From assembly GCF_018362975.1 (NCBI RefSeq), contig NZ_CP074371.1, positions 3,906,001-3,970,000 on the forward strand: a stretch of DNA of 64,000 nucleotides, in the 5' to 3' direction. The DNA comes from Nocardia tengchongensis (lineage in GTDB: Bacteria > Actinomycetota > Actinomycetes > Mycobacteriales > Mycobacteriaceae). Both the position numbers and the translations under genes were made by a program. Shown piece after piece: positions 1 through 11,751 of this stretch; the first letter of the stretch is position 1, and each line of letters opens with the position of its first letter. Below the pieces are notes generated by a model, which saw only the letters and a list, made by a program, of their open reading frames with translations, searched no databases and had not been told where the DNA came from.

Positions 1-2
1 CC

Positions 3-503
3 AACCACGACATCGGGCAGCTGGAGCTCGCCGAGTCCATCGCCCACGTCGACGCCATCCAGCCCCAGTTCTCGCTGATCAAGCGCGCCGCGGCGGGCGA
101 ATTGGCCTGGGCGGCAGCCCATCACACCGGCGGCATCGTCTACCAGCCGCAGCACTCCGGCCTGCTCACCGGCGCGTTCTCCGCCGAACGCGTCGCGAAC
201 CTGCCCGATGACGACTGGCGCAAGGGCTTCCCGGAGTTCACCACCGAACTCGACCGCAACCTCGCCCTGGTGGAGGCGCTGCGCCCGATCGCCGCGGCCC
301 ACCGCACCACCGTCGGCGCGCTCGCCATCGCCTGGACCCTGACCTGGCCCGGCGTCACCGGCGCCATCGTCGGCGCCCGCACCCCCGAACAGGTCGACGG
401 CTGGATCGACGCCGCCACACTGGAATTGACCCCGGCCGACCTGGACGCCATCGCCGCCGCCGTGCGCACGACAGGCGCCGGCGAAGGCCCGATCACCCAC
501 TGA
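3..503 (+). CDS. Aldo/keto reductase, C-terminal part
   Basis: The gene is cut by the left edge of the window; the frame is open from base 3. The visible 166 residues carry the barrel-strand pattern of NAD(P)H-dependent aldo/keto reductases, including VDAIQPQFSLIKR followed by the Q-x-x-GLLTG segment. The C-terminal half has the cofactor-binding pattern AIAWTLTWPGVTGAIVGART, typical of the YajO/Tas-like branch. Substrate cannot be told. A small monooxygenase-like gene follows after 17 bases, so the two are probably co-transcribed. Confidence 0.9.
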   Translation, partial: NHDIGQLELAESIAHVDAIQPQFSLIKRAAAGELAWAAAHHTGGIVYQPQHSGLLTGAFSAERVANLPDDDWRKGFPEFTTELDRNLALVEALRPIAAAHRTTVGALAIAWTLTWPGVTGAIVGARTPEQVDGWIDAATLELTPADLDAIAAAVRTTGAGEGPITH

Positions 504-520
504 ACGCTGAGGAGAACACC

Positions 521-808
521 ATGACCTTGCACGTCGTCGCCGAGCTGCGCGCCGCGGCCGGACACGAGGACCGCCTCCGCACCGCCCTGGAGGCGATGAT
601 CGAACCGTCCCTCGCCGAACCCGGCTGCCTGTCGTATCAGCCCTTCACCAACCCCAACGACCCCGCCCACATGGTCGTCGTCGAGGAATGGCACGACGCC
701 GACGCCCTCGAGCAGCACTTCACCACCGACCACTTCCGGCACGTGGCGAGCGTCCTGGAAGGCATCGCCGCCGAACCCATGATCATCCGCCGACTCGTCG
801 CCGAATAG
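521..808 (+). CDS. Antibiotic biosynthesis monooxygenase (ABM) domain protein
   Basis: A 95-residue single-domain protein of the YgiN/ABM ferredoxin-like fold. Visible features are the N-terminal strand (TLHVVAELRAAAGHEDR), the G-C-L-x-Y segment and VVVEEWHDADALEQHFTT, where family members place the active-site histidine region. Family members oxidise quinols or other aromatic compounds, or only bind them; the substrate here is unknown. The start ATG has GAGGAG upstream. It sits 17 bases after the aldo/keto reductase, which suggests a small redox operon. Confidence 0.85.
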   Translation: MTLHVVAELRAAAGHEDRLRTALEAMIEPSLAEPGCLSYQPFTNPNDPAHMVVVEEWHDADALEQHFTTDHFRHVASVLEGIAAEPMIIRRLVAE

Positions 809-825
809 CCTCGGCCGCCGACCCG

Positions 826-857
826 CGCGCCCCCGCGATCTCCACCGCGGGGGCGCG
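826..857 (+). terminator. Probable transcription terminator
   Basis: A perfect 12-bp GC-only inverted repeat (826-837 and 846-857) with an 8-base loop, just downstream of the ABM gene and followed by TTCGG. It probably ends the aldo/keto reductase/ABM unit. From here to 1042 no gene is apparent. Confidence 0.6.
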
Positions 858-1042
858 TTCGGGTGCGGGTACGGGCGGCCGGGCGCGCTCCGGCCCCGAT
901 GCCGCGCGGGACCCTTCCGCCGCCCGCACCCTGGGCCGCGATCGTGCGCCGACCGTGGTCCCCTGCGTCCCGTGCCCGCCGGTTGGGCGGTGGCCGAGAA
1001 CACAGGGTGCCGGAGGCGGGCAACGCAGGTACTGTCGGGCGC

Positions 1043-1339
1043 ATGGTCACGCGGATTCGATCGACGGCGCTGCTGGTGTGCGCGCTCGTGGTCTCCGCGT
1101 GGGCGGTGCTGTATCTGGGTGCCGCACATCCTGATTCGCTGATCGTGCTCGGCGCGGTGGCGCTGGTCGCGGTGACGGCGGCCGTGCTGTCGGCGCGCGG
1201 GCCGTTGCTGGTCGTCGCCGGGCACGCGGGTCCGCCGGAATCGGCGGCGCGACGGCGGCGGGGTGCGTTCCTGCGGCAGAGCAATCCGGACGCGGCGGGG
1301 CGGCCGCGGCCGCGAGCGCCGGGAGTCCTCGCGGCCTGA
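1043..1339 (+). CDS. DUF6412-like small membrane protein
   Basis: 98 residues with two hydrophobic segments (about residues 7-26 and 33-58) and a basic tail. The C-terminal pattern R-x-AFLRQSNPDAAGRPRPRAPG resembles the conserved tail of actinobacterial DUF6412 proteins, which are encoded next to a YidC/Oxa1 gene, as here. The function is unknown; a role as partner or substrate of the insertase is inferred from this pairing only. The ATG at 1043 is preferred over an upstream in-frame start because the hydrophobic segment begins right after it. Confidence 0.6.
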   Translation: MVTRIRSTALLVCALVVSAWAVLYLGAAHPDSLIVLGAVALVAVTAAVLSARGPLLVVAGHAGPPESAARRRRGAFLRQSNPDAAGRPRPRAPGVLAA

Positions 1340-1438
1340 CAGCGTCTTCCATCTTCGCCCTCGCTGTCGGGTTCTTCGCCATCCCGAATTCCCTTCGCCC
1401 GCACGCGTGTGCGGGCGCATGCGCAGCGAGGTGCTCCC

Positions 1439-2209
1439 GTGCTCGATTTCATCTATTACCCCGTGTCCGCCGTCCTGTGGCTGTGGCACACCGCCTTCGC
1501 GTCGGTGCTCGGCGCCACCAGTGGCCTGGCCTGGGTGCTGGCCATCGTGTTCCTGGTGCTCACCTTGCGGGCGCTGCTGATCAAGCCGTTCATGGCGCAG
1601 CTGCGGTTCTCCCGCGCGCTGGCCGAGATGCAGCCGCAGATCCAGGAGATCAAGCGCAAACACGCGGGCGACCGCGAGAAGCAGGCCCAGGCCATGCAGG
1701 AGTTGCAGAAGGAGTCCGGGGTCAACGTGCTGACCGGGTTCCTGCCGATCATCGGCCAGACGCTGGTGTTCATCGGCCTCTACCACGTGCTGCGGTCCTT
1801 CCAGGCCGGTCACACCGAGAACTACGTGTTCGGCGCGGGCCAGGTCCAGTCCTTCCTGGACGCGAAGCTGTTCGGCGCGCCGCTGGCGGCCACGCTCTCG
1901 GGCGCCGGGTCGTCCTTCGGAACCATTGCCGCGGTGGCGATTCCGCTCATGGTGATCGCCGCGGTGGCCACCCACTTCACCGCCCGCGCCGCGGTGGCCC
2001 GGCAGCCCGCGCCGGCCGAGGGTGCGGCGGGCTCGCAGGCGCGCATCATGAACACGCTCTCGCAGTGGGTGTTCCCGGCCGGCGTGCTGATGTTCGGACC
2101 GGTCATGCCGATCGCGATCCTGCTGTACTTCGTCACCCAGAATGCCTGGACATTTGCCCAGCAACACGTGGTGGCGACCCGCTTCAGCGGGGACCCGGTC
2201 GCGAAGTAG
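1439..2209 (+). CDS. YidC/Oxa1 family membrane protein insertase
   Basis: A 256-residue insertase of the short Gram-positive/actinobacterial type. It inserts proteins into the cytoplasmic membrane, alone or with SecYEG. The N-terminus begins with LDFIYYPVSAVLWLWH, the first membrane helix of actinobacterial YidC proteins. A basic cytoplasmic hairpin (QIQEIKRKHAGDREKQAQ, about residues 62-79) and several further hydrophobic segments follow. GTG at 1439 is chosen over ATG at 1409: it has AGG 7 bases upstream and matches the family N-terminus. With the DUF6412-like gene it forms a two-gene unit and is likely a specialised paralogue of the housekeeping YidC. Confidence 0.85.
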   Translation: MLDFIYYPVSAVLWLWHTAFASVLGATSGLAWVLAIVFLVLTLRALLIKPFMAQLRFSRALAEMQPQIQEIKRKHAGDREKQAQAMQELQKESGVNVLTGFLPIIGQTLVFIGLYHVLRSFQAGHTENYVFGAGQVQSFLDAKLFGAPLAATLSGAGSSFGTIAAVAIPLMVIAAVATHFTARAAVARQPAPAEGAAGSQARIMNTLSQWVFPAGVLMFGPVMPIAILLYFVTQNAWTFAQQHVVATRFSGDPVAK

Positions 2210-2260
2210 CGGGGCGTTCGATCGCCCATGGGCGGTGCGCGGAATAAGCGGTGGCGGTGA

Positions 2261-5426
<3,166 letters not shown>

Positions 5427-5430
<4 letters not shown>

Positions 5431-6065
5431 CCAAGAAGATCGCCCTGCTCGACTACGGTTCGGGCAACCTGCACTCCGCGAGCCGCGCCCTGGCCCGCAC
5501 CGGCGCCGAGGTCGTCATCACCGCCGACGCCGAGATCGCGCTGAACGCGGACGGTCTCGTGGTCCCCGGCGTCGGCGCCTACGCCGCCTGCATGGCGGGC
5601 CTGCTCGCCGTCCGCGGTGACCGCATCATCGGCAAGCGCCTCTCGGGCGGCCGCCCGATCCTTGGCATCTGCGTCGGCATGCAGATCCTGTTCGAACGCG
5701 GCGTCGAGTTCGGCGTCGAGACCGACGGCTGCGGCGAATGGCCCGGCACCGTCGAGCGGCTCGACGCCCCCGTCCTCCCGCACATGGGCTGGAACACGGT
5801 CAAAGCGCCCGCGGACAGCGTCCTGTTCGCCGGCATGGACGCCGACACCCGCTTCTACTTCGTGCACTCCTACGCCGCCCAGCACTGGGACTGGACCGAC
5901 GACGGCGGCGGCCATCTCGCCCCCGCGAAACTGACCTGGGCCGAACACGGCGTCCCGTTCCTGGCCGCGGTCGAGAACGGCCCACTCTCCGCCACCCAGT
6001 TCCACCCCGAGAAGTCCGGTGACGCCGGAGCCCAATTGCTGCGCAACTGGGTCGACTCGATCTGA
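5427..6065 (+). CDS. hisH: Imidazole glycerol phosphate synthase, glutaminase subunit
   Basis: The class I glutamine amidotransferase subunit that hydrolyses glutamine and passes ammonia to HisF. The 212-residue protein shows the nucleophile Cys82 in LGICVGMQ, the triad His193-x-Glu195 in [10 protein letters not shown], and the N-terminal [12 protein letters not shown] at 5427 overlaps the hisB stop. A strong terminator follows at once, so hisH ends the first histidine transcription unit, while its partner hisF lies 2.7 kb downstream. Confidence 0.97.
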
Positions 6066-6081
6066 CCGGGAACTGAACCAC

Positions 6082-6110
6082 CGAAACCCCCGCTGTAGGC
6101 GGGGGTTTCG
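6082..6110 (+). terminator. Intrinsic terminator after hisH
   Basis: A perfect 12-bp inverted repeat (6082-6093 and 6099-6110) with a 5-base loop, followed by CTTTT. Its position 16 bases after the hisH stop makes it a convincing end for the hisDCBH transcript. Confidence 0.85.
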
Positions 6111-6140
6111 CTTTTCGCCCCGATGGGTCGAACGTGGCCA

Positions 6141-6170
6141 TTGCCACCACGCCCAGCAGAGCGCCATAAT
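6141..6170 (+). promoter_or_regulatory. Promoter of the toxin-antitoxin pair
   Basis: TTGCCA at 6141-6146 and CATAAT at 6165-6170, with an 18-base spacer, form a SigA-like promoter. The -10 ends 7 bases before the antitoxin ATG, so the transcript is probably leaderless, which is common in this group. It gives the toxin-antitoxin pair its own start inside the histidine region. Confidence 0.55.
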
Positions 6171-6177
6171 TCTGTAC

Positions 6178-6465
6178 ATGACTACTTGCTTGCCGCTCGC
6201 CGAGGTTCGTGACCGTCTATCGCCGCTGGTCAGTTCCGTCCAGACCACGCATGAACGGGTGGTCATCACCAAGAACGGCCACCCGGCCGCTGTCCTCATC
6301 GCCTACGAGGATCTCGAATCCTTGCAGGAGACAGTGGAGATCCTTGCCGATCCCGGGATCGTCGACGAGATCCGTGCGGCTCTGGCCGAGCCGGAGCGCT
6401 TCACCCTCGAGGACATTCGGAGGGACCTCGAGGCTCGCGGCGGGTCCGAGGACGGTGACAGATGA
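6178..6465 (+). CDS. Antitoxin, Phd/YefM family
   Basis: 95 residues beginning TTCLPLAEVRDRLSPLVSS, the N-terminal DNA-binding pattern of Phd/YefM antitoxins, followed by VVITKNGHPAAVLIAYEDLE. The acidic C-terminus is the expected toxin-binding tail. Such proteins neutralise the toxin and repress their own operon. The stop overlaps the toxin start by 4 bases (ATGA). ATG at 6178 is chosen because it lies right behind a good promoter; upstream frame sequence runs through the terminator. Confidence 0.9.
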   Translation: MTTCLPLAEVRDRLSPLVSSVQTTHERVVITKNGHPAAVLIAYEDLESLQETVEILADPGIVDEIRAALAEPERFTLEDIRRDLEARGGSEDGDR

Positions 6466-6728
6466 CCTATGCGGTCGAATTCACCCCAACCGCACGGCGC
6501 GAGATCGCCAAGCTGCCGGAGCGGATCGCCTGGGCGGTGCTCGAATTCTGTTCGGGTCCGCTCGCCGAGAACCCGCATCGAGTGGGAAAACCACTGATCG
6601 GTGACCTCGCGGGTCTGCACTCGGCCCGTCGCGGCGAATACCGGGTCATCTACGCCATCTACGACGAGAGGGTTGTCGTGGAAGTCGCGACGGTGCGTCA
6701 TCGCGGCACCGCCTACCGGCCGAGGTGA
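6462..6728 (+). CDS. Toxin, RelE/ParE superfamily
   Basis: 88 residues with the compact RelE fold pattern: VEFTPTARREIAKLP at the N-terminus, GLHSARRGEYRVIYAI in the middle and a basic end VVVEVATVRHRGTAYR. RelE-type toxins cleave mRNA on the ribosome; the exact activity here is not established. It is translationally coupled to the Phd/YefM antitoxin. The conserved basic and aromatic residues look intact, so the pair is probably functional. Confidence 0.9.
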   Translation: MTYAVEFTPTARREIAKLPERIAWAVLEFCSGPLAENPHRVGKPLIGDLAGLHSARRGEYRVIYAIYDERVVVEVATVRHRGTAYRPR

Positions 6729-6742
6729 AGCGGAGGACATCG

Positions 6743-7192
6743 ATGGACCCCGCGCCCGAAGGAGTGTCAGGCCGGTTGCGCGCCCTCCCGACCCGGCTGC
6801 TCGGGCGGGCCGCGATAGTTGCCAATCGCTGCACCGAAAAAGCCTTGGAGCCAACGGGTTCCCGGCGCCATCACTACGCGCTGCTGGCCACTCTCGACGA
6901 GAACGGCCCCCTCAGTCAGGCCGAGGCAGGCCGGCGCACCGGGATAGACCGTAGCGACGTCGTCGCGGCGGTCAACGATCTCGCCGGACGCGGCCTGCTC
7001 ACCCGAGCTCCGGATCCGAGCGACCGCCGCCGGAACACCCTCGAGCTCACACCTGCGGGCCGCGCCCACTTGGCCGATCTCGACACCCGTCTGGAAGCGG
7101 CGCAACGCGAACTGCTTCCAGGCTTCACGACCGCCGAGCGCGCCAGTGTCGTTCTACTACTGAACCGCATCCTGGAGCAGCACGCCCCATAG
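6743..7192 (+). CDS. MarR family transcriptional regulator
   Basis: A 149-residue winged-helix regulator. The DNA-binding part is visible as GPLSQAEAGRRTGIDRSDVV (recognition helix region) followed by the wing TRAPDPSDRRRNTLELTPAG. MarR proteins bind palindromes as dimers and usually respond to small phenolic or oxidant ligands; the ligand is not known. ATG at 6743 has GGAGG 6 bases upstream and is preferred to GTG at 6725, which would overlap the toxin stop. With the toxin-antitoxin pair it makes up the insertion between hisH and priA. Confidence 0.85.
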   Translation: MDPAPEGVSGRLRALPTRLLGRAAIVANRCTEKALEPTGSRRHHYALLATLDENGPLSQAEAGRRTGIDRSDVVAAVNDLAGRGLLTRAPDPSDRRRNTLELTPAGRAHLADLDTRLEAAQRELLPGFTTAERASVVLLLNRILEQHAP

Positions 7193-7247
7193 TGGCGCGG
7201 CGTTCGGACCGGGCGAGGCCGACGACGGCGCGATGATCGGTAACCAC

Positions 7248-7253
7248 TAGGAT
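7248..7253 (+). promoter_or_regulatory. Probable -10 element for priA
   Basis: TAGGAT ends 6 bases before the GTG start of priA. This spacing is typical of leaderless mycobacterial-type transcripts. No clear -35 is seen. It would give the second histidine run its own promoter. Confidence 0.4.
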
Positions 7254-7259
7254 GCTTGC

Positions 7260-7991
7260 GTGAGTCTTGTGCTGCTACCTGCCGTCGATGTCGCCAATGG
7301 TGAAGCTGTGCGCCTGGTTCAGGGGGAGGCGGGCAGCGAAACCAGTTATGGTTCGCCGCGCGACGCCGCCCTGGCCTGGCAGCAGGCCGGTGCCGAATGG
7401 GTGCATCTGGTGGATCTGGACGCCGCGTTCGGCAAGGGCAGCAATCGCGACATCATCGCCGGGGTCATCGGCGAGCTCGACGTGAAGGTCGAGCTGTCGG
7501 GCGGAATCCGCGACGACGAGTCGCTCAAGGCGGCGCTGGCCACCGGCTGCGCCCGGGTGAACATCGGGACCGCGGCCATCGAGAATCCGGAATGGTGCGC
7601 CCGCGCCATCGGCGAATACGGCGACAAGGTCGCGGTCGGCCTGGACGTGAAGCTCATCGACGGCGAGTGGCGGCTGCGCGGACGCGGCTGGGTCACCGAC
7701 GGTGGCGACCTCTGGGAGGTGCTCGAGCGGCTCGAACGCGACGGCTGCTCGCGCTACGTGGTCACCGACGTCTCCAAGGACGGCACGCTGACCGGACCGA
7801 ACCTGGAGCTGCTGAGTCAGGTCGCGAACGCGGCCGAGGCCCCGGTCATCGCCTCGGGCGGCATCTCGGTGCTCGAGGACCTGACCGCCATCGCGACGCT
7901 GGTGGACGAGGGCGTCGAAGGCGCGATCATCGGCAAGGCCCTCTACGCGGGCCGGTTCACCCTGCCCGAAGCCCTGGCCGCGGTCCGCTAG
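7260..7991 (+). CDS. priA: Bifunctional HisA/TrpF isomerase PriA
   Basis: A (beta/alpha)8 barrel of 243 residues. In Actinobacteria this protein isomerises both ProFAR (histidine pathway) and phosphoribosyl anthranilate (tryptophan pathway). Visible are [19 protein letters not shown] with the catalytic Asp near residue 9, [32 protein letters not shown] and [14 protein letters not shown] with the second catalytic Asp. No trpF is seen among the trp genes here, which supports the dual role. GTG at 7260 is followed by the family-typical N-terminus. Confidence 0.96.
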   Translation: MSLVLLPAVDVANGEAVRLVQGEAGSETSYGSPRDAALAWQQAGAEWVHLVDLDAAFGKGSNRDIIAGVIGELDVKVELSGGIRDDESLKAALATGCARVNIGTAAIENPEWCARAIGEYGDKVAVGLDVKLIDGEWRLRGRGWVTDGGDLWEVLERLERDGCSRYVVTDVSKDGTLTGPNLELLSQVANAAEAPVIASGGISVLEDLTAIATLVDEGVEGAIIGKALYAGRFTLPEALAAVR

Positions 7992-7995
7992 CGCC

Positions 7996-8814
7996 GTGGC
8001 CGCCGAACTCGCCGAACTGCTCGGCATCGCCTGCGCGGTGCTCGACTCCGCCGCACCGCGTTTCGTCGAGGGCATCGGGGCACCGAGCGCGGTCGAGAAG
8101 GGGCGCAACGACTTCGCCACCGAACTCGACCTCGAGCTCGAGCGCACCATCTCCCAGCGGTTGAGCGAGCGCACCGGAATCCCAGTGCACGGCGAGGAAT
8201 TCGGCGGGCCACAGCTGACTTCGGGCACCGCCTGGGTGCTCGACCCGATCGACGGCACCTTCAACTATTCGGCGGGCAGCCCCATGTGCGGGATGCTGCT
8301 GTCGCTGGTGCGTGACGGCGTCCCCGTCATCGGCCTGACCTGGCTGCCGATCCTGGGCCAGCGCTACGCGGCCGTCGACGGCGGGCCGCTGCTGCTCAAC
8401 GGCACGCCGCTGCCGAGCCTGGCCCCGGCCAAACTGGCCACCGCCATGATCGGGTTCGGCAGCTTCAATATCGATGGGGCGGGCCGGATTCCGGGCATCT
8501 TCCGCTTCAACCTGCTGGGCGCGCTGAGCCGGCTCTCGGGCCGGCAGCGCATGTACGGCTCGACCGGCATCGACCTGGCCTACACCGCGTCCGGAATTCT
8601 GGGCGGGGCCGTGGTGTTCGGACATCACCCGTGGGACAACGCGGCCGGCGTGGCGCTGGTCCGTGCCGCGGGCGGCGTGGTCACCGACCTGCTGGGGCAG
8701 CCGTGGACTATCGAGTCCGGTTCGGTGCTGGCCGCCGCGCCCGGCGTGCACGAGGAACTACTGGAACTGATCGCCGACACCGCCGATCGGGTCCGAGGAG
8801 AGGCAGAACAATGA
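7996..8814 (+). CDS. impA: Inositol monophosphatase family phosphatase
   Basis: A 272-residue member of the Mg-dependent Li-sensitive phosphatase superfamily. Metal-binding motifs are visible as [19 protein letters not shown] and HPWDNAAG. It lies between priA and hisF with an ATGA overlap to hisF, the position of impA (Rv1604) in M. tuberculosis. Family members there dephosphorylate inositol phosphate; because HisB lacks a phosphatase domain, a histidinol-phosphate phosphatase role is also possible. That assignment is inference. Confidence 0.9.
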   Translation: MAAELAELLGIACAVLDSAAPRFVEGIGAPSAVEKGRNDFATELDLELERTISQRLSERTGIPVHGEEFGGPQLTSGTAWVLDPIDGTFNYSAGSPMCGMLLSLVRDGVPVIGLTWLPILGQRYAAVDGGPLLLNGTPLPSLAPAKLATAMIGFGSFNIDGAGRIPGIFRFNLLGALSRLSGRQRMYGSTGIDLAYTASGILGGAVVFGHHPWDNAAGVALVRAAGGVVTDLLGQPWTIESGSVLAAAPGVHEELLELIADTADRVRGEAEQ

Positions 8815-9584
8815 CACTCGCAGTGCGCGTGATTCCGTGCCTGGACGTCGACGCCGGGCGCGTGGTCAAGGGCGTCAACTTCGAAAACCTCAGGGACGCG
8901 GGCGATCCCGTCGAGCTGGCGGCCACCTACGACGCCCAGGGCGCGGACGAGCTGACCTTCCTCGACGTCACCGCCTCCACCGGCGACCGCGGCACCATGA
9001 TCGACGTGGTGACCCGCACCGCCGAGCAGATCTTCATCCCGCTGACCGTCGGCGGCGGCGTGCGCACCGTCGAGGACGTGGACCGGCTGCTGCGCGCGGG
9101 CGCGGACAAGGTGTCGGTGAACACCGCCGCCATCGCCCGCCCCGAGGTGCTGCGCGAGATGTCGGAGCGCTTCGGCTCACAGTGCATCGTGCTGTCGGTC
9201 GACGCCCGCACCGTGCCCGAGGGCCAGGACCCGACCCCGTCCGGCTGGGAGGTCACCACCCACGGCGGCAAGCGCGGCACCGGCATCGACGCCGTCGAAT
9301 GGGCCGTGCGCGGAGCCGAATTGGGCGTCGGCGAGATCCTGCTCAACTCCATGGACGCCGACGGCACCAAGGCCGGTTTCGACCTGCGCATGATCCGCGC
9401 GGTGCGGGCCGCGGTGTCGGTGCCGGTGATCGCCTCCGGCGGCGCGGGCAAGGTGGAGGACTTCGCCCCGGCCGTGCAGTCCGGCGCGGACGCCGTGCTG
9501 GCCGCCAGTGTGTTCCACTTCGGCGATCTCACCATCGGCCAGGTCAAGGACGCCATGCGCACGGAAGGAATCACGGTTCGATGA
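8811..9584 (+). CDS. hisF: Imidazole glycerol phosphate synthase, cyclase subunit
   Basis: A 257-residue (beta/alpha)8 barrel that uses ammonia from HisH to form imidazole glycerol phosphate and AICAR. Visible are [18 protein letters not shown] with the catalytic Asp, [33 protein letters not shown] and [19 protein letters not shown] at 8811 overlaps the impA stop, and the gene's own stop overlaps hisI (ATGA). Confidence 0.97.
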   Translation: MTLAVRVIPCLDVDAGRVVKGVNFENLRDAGDPVELAATYDAQGADELTFLDVTASTGDRGTMIDVVTRTAEQIFIPLTVGGGVRTVEDVDRLLRAGADKVSVNTAAIARPEVLREMSERFGSQCIVLSVDARTVPEGQDPTPSGWEVTTHGGKRGTGIDAVEWAVRGAELGVGEILLNSMDADGTKAGFDLRMIRAVRAAVSVPVIASGGAGKVEDFAPAVQSGADAVLAASVFHFGDLTIGQVKDAMRTEGITVR

Positions 9585-9931
9585 GCGCCCTGGATCCCGC
9601 GATCGCCGCCCGCCTCAAGCGCAACGCCGACGGCCTGTTCGCCGCCATCGCGCAGGAGAAGAGCACCGGCGACGTGCTGATGATGGCCTGGATGGACGAC
9701 GAGGCGCTGGCCCGCACCCTGGAGACCCGCAAGGGCACCTACTACTCGCGGTCGCGGCAGCAGTACTGGGTCAAGGGCGAGACCTCCGGCCACACCCAGT
9801 ACGTGCACGAGGTGCGCCTGGACTGCGACGGTGACACCGTGCTGCTGGTCGTGGACCAGGAGGGCGCGGCCTGCCACACCGGCACTCACACCTGCTTCGA
9901 CACCGACGTGCTGCTGTCCGGCAAGGACTGA
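9581..9931 (+). CDS. hisI: Phosphoribosyl-AMP cyclohydrolase
   Basis: A 116-residue stand-alone cyclohydrolase (third histidine step), without the fused HisE domain of E. coli. Visible are [38 protein letters not shown] and the Zn/Mg-binding stretch [15 protein letters not shown] with CHTGTHTCF. It ends the second histidine run; its stop is only 3 bases from the stop of a convergent MarR gene, and no terminator hairpin is evident between them. Confidence 0.96.
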   Translation: MSALDPAIAARLKRNADGLFAAIAQEKSTGDVLMMAWMDDEALARTLETRKGTYYSRSRQQYWVKGETSGHTQYVHEVRLDCDGDTVLLVVDQEGAACHTGTHTCFDTDVLLSGKD

Positions 9932-9934
9932 GCC

Positions 9935-10450
9935 TCAGTCGGATTCGGGTTCCAGACCCAGATGCGAGCTGGGCCGCCCGGAGCGGCCGAGCCCGCGGGT
10001 CATGCCTTTATCGAGCTGCGCGACCAGCGTCTGACCGAGTTCGAGCAATTCCTCGGTCTGCGCGGCGTCGAGGCCGTCGAACACCAGGCCGCGCACGCAG
10101 TCCAGATAGCCGGGTGCGGCGTCGGTGACCTTGCGATATCCGGCGTCGGTCAGCACCGCCTGCGCGCCGCGGCGACCGGTCAGCGCGACGCGTTGCGCCC
10201 AGCCGAGCCGTTCGAGTTTGGAGATCACGTGCGAGAGTCGTGATAGCGATGCGTTTGCCTTTTGCGCAAGCTCGCTGAGCTGCAACCGGTGATCCGGTTC
10301 TTCGGAGAGCAACGTCATCACGAAGTATTCGAAATGGGTAATCCCGGACTCGCGTTGCAGTTGGGTATCCAATGCGGCGGGGAGTCGGGTGGTGAGCGCG
10401 ATCAAGGTACGCCAAGCTCGCTGTTCCATGGGGTTCATCGACTTGTTCAC
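9935..10450 (-). CDS. MarR family transcriptional regulator
   Basis: A 171-residue winged-helix protein. The core is visible as MEQRAWRTLIALTTRLPAAL, the helix-turn-helix LQLSELAQKANASLSRLSHV and the wing region WAQRVALTGRRGAQAVLTDA. GTG at 10450 with AGAGGG 8 bases upstream is chosen; ATG at 10438 is the alternative, and a longer upstream reading to 10552 has no supporting homology. It lies downstream of a reverse-strand membrane protein and bcp, so it may belong to the same unit. Ligand and targets are unknown. Confidence 0.85.
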   Translation of the reverse strand: MNKSMNPMEQRAWRTLIALTTRLPAALDTQLQRESGITHFEYFVMTLLSEEPDHRLQLSELAQKANASLSRLSHVISKLERLGWAQRVALTGRRGAQAVLTDAGYRKVTDAAPGYLDCVRGLVFDGLDAAQTEELLELGQTLVAQLDKGMTRGLGRSGRPSSHLGLEPESD

Positions 10451-10617
10451 CGTGCTCGCCCTCTCGTAGCAGCCGAGTGACGGGTGGTGCCGGACGGTCC
10501 GATCGCCTGTGTGCGGCATTGAATCGGTCACTCGCACGTCAAAGTTTGCCACGATTTCGCTCGTCCGTCACGGCGTTGCCGAATGACGTGACATCGATCA
10601 CGCATGTAGGGCCGGAA

Positions 10618-11211
10618 TCAGTTCGTGCCGACTTCGGGGGCGTTTTCCGGGGATTCCGGTGACACGCGCGGCTTTTCCGGTTCGTTTCGCTGCTGGTCGG
10701 CGCGGTGACGGCGGAAGCGCCTGCGTACCAAGAGAAATGCCACCAGCAGGAACAGCAGGGCGGCAATGATCGCGCCCGCCAGGCAGGCGCCGCGGAATCC
10801 CGGCGCGTCGACGTCGAGAATGCGTTCCCCGGCGTGTGCGGCATTCGAGTTGCCCCACACGATGGTCAGCGTCATCAAATTCGGGATGGCGAGGACGACC
10901 GCCAGTACGGCCGCGCCGCCGGCGATAAACCTACCGCCCCGTTTGCGCCAGCTGAGGCCCACCGCCAGGAACAGGAAAAGCGGTATCGCGGTGCACAGCA
11001 GGCCCATTATCAGGCCGTACCAGATGCCCTTCGCGAAACTCGACCCGACCATTTCCGCGAGCCGCTGCGCCCACCATCGCGGAATGAATGCGGCCAGGAT
11101 CAGATACGACAGCCACAACACCGCCACGGCCACCAGGGTGGCGATGATGCGATTGCGCCAGGTGACGAAGGTTGAAGACTTTCGCTCCTGCTCGGTGCCG
11201 GCCGTAGTCAT
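10618..11211 (-). CDS. Four-helix membrane protein of unknown function
   Basis: 197 residues with four clear hydrophobic segments (about residues 21-40, 60-82, 92-112 and 144-164), short basic loops and a polar C-terminal tail rich in Arg, Glu and Pro. I do not recognise the family. ATG at 11211 is chosen because the residues before it are Pro/Arg-rich and out of character. It follows bcp on the same strand after 84 bases. Confidence 0.7.
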   Translation of the reverse strand: MTTAGTEQERKSSTFVTWRNRIIATLVAVAVLWLSYLILAAFIPRWWAQRLAEMVGSSFAKGIWYGLIMGLLCTAIPLFLFLAVGLSWRKRGGRFIAGGAAVLAVVLAIPNLMTLTIVWGNSNAAHAGERILDVDAPGFRGACLAGAIIAALLFLLVAFLLVRRRFRRHRADQQRNEPEKPRVSPESPENAPEVGTN

Positions 11212-11295
11212 GCGCCCAGCGTATGTCCGAATTGTCGGCGGACGAAGCACCGACGCGGCGGGGCCGCCCGTCCGGGACCGAGCCGGAGCCGCCGG

Positions 11296-11751
11296 TCAGC
11301 GCTCGCGCAGGAACTTCAGCGCCTCGTCGGCGTGCACGTTGGCGCGCATCTCGCTGTTGATGACCTTGACCACGGTCCGATCCGGGTCGATCACGAAGGT
11401 GGTCCGCTTGACCGGCACCAGCGCGCCGAGCAGTCCGCGCTTCACGCCGAACTCGGCGGCGACCTTCGCGCCCGGATCCGAGAGCACCGGGTACCCCAGC
11501 CCCTGCTTCTCGGCGAACCCCGACTGCACCTCGACCGAATCGGCGCTGATGCCCACGCAGCTCGCGCCGGCGGCCTTGAATTCCGTTGCCAGATCCCGGA
11601 AGTGGCACGCCTCGGCGGTGCACACCGGCGTGTTGGCCGCGGGATAGAAGAACAACACCACCGGGCCGTCCGCGAGCAGCGACTCGAGCGAACGCGGGGT
11701 GCCGGACTGATCCGGGAGTTCGAAATTGGGTGCGAGCTGACCGAGCTTCAT
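11296..11751 (-). CDS. bcp: Thioredoxin-dependent thiol peroxidase (BCP/PrxQ type)
   Basis: A 151-residue peroxiredoxin that reduces hydrogen peroxide and organic hydroperoxides. The peroxidatic Cys44 sits in FYPAANTPVCTAEACHFRD, with Cys49 five residues on as in resolving-Cys PrxQ proteins; the TxxC core and RTTFVIDPDRTV strand are present. It matches bcpB (Rv1608c) in its place between hisI and trpE. The reducing partner would be a thioredoxin such as the gene at 51.5 kb. The 192 bases upstream (11752-11943) hold no gene. Confidence 0.93.
   Translation of the reverse strand: MKLGQLAPNFELPDQSGTPRSLESLLADGPVVLFFYPAANTPVCTAEACHFRDLATEFKAAGASCVGISADSVEVQSGFAEKQGLGYPVLSDPGAKVAAEFGVKRGLLGALVPVKRTTFVIDPDRTVVKVINSEMRANVHADEALKFLRER

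Noticed and set aside
140..2167. Long open frame on the reverse strand (675 codons) across the ABM, DUF6412 and yidC genes
   Set aside because: Composition is Arg/Gly/His-rich without any family pattern, and it is antisense to well-supported genes. High GC content produces such frames by chance.
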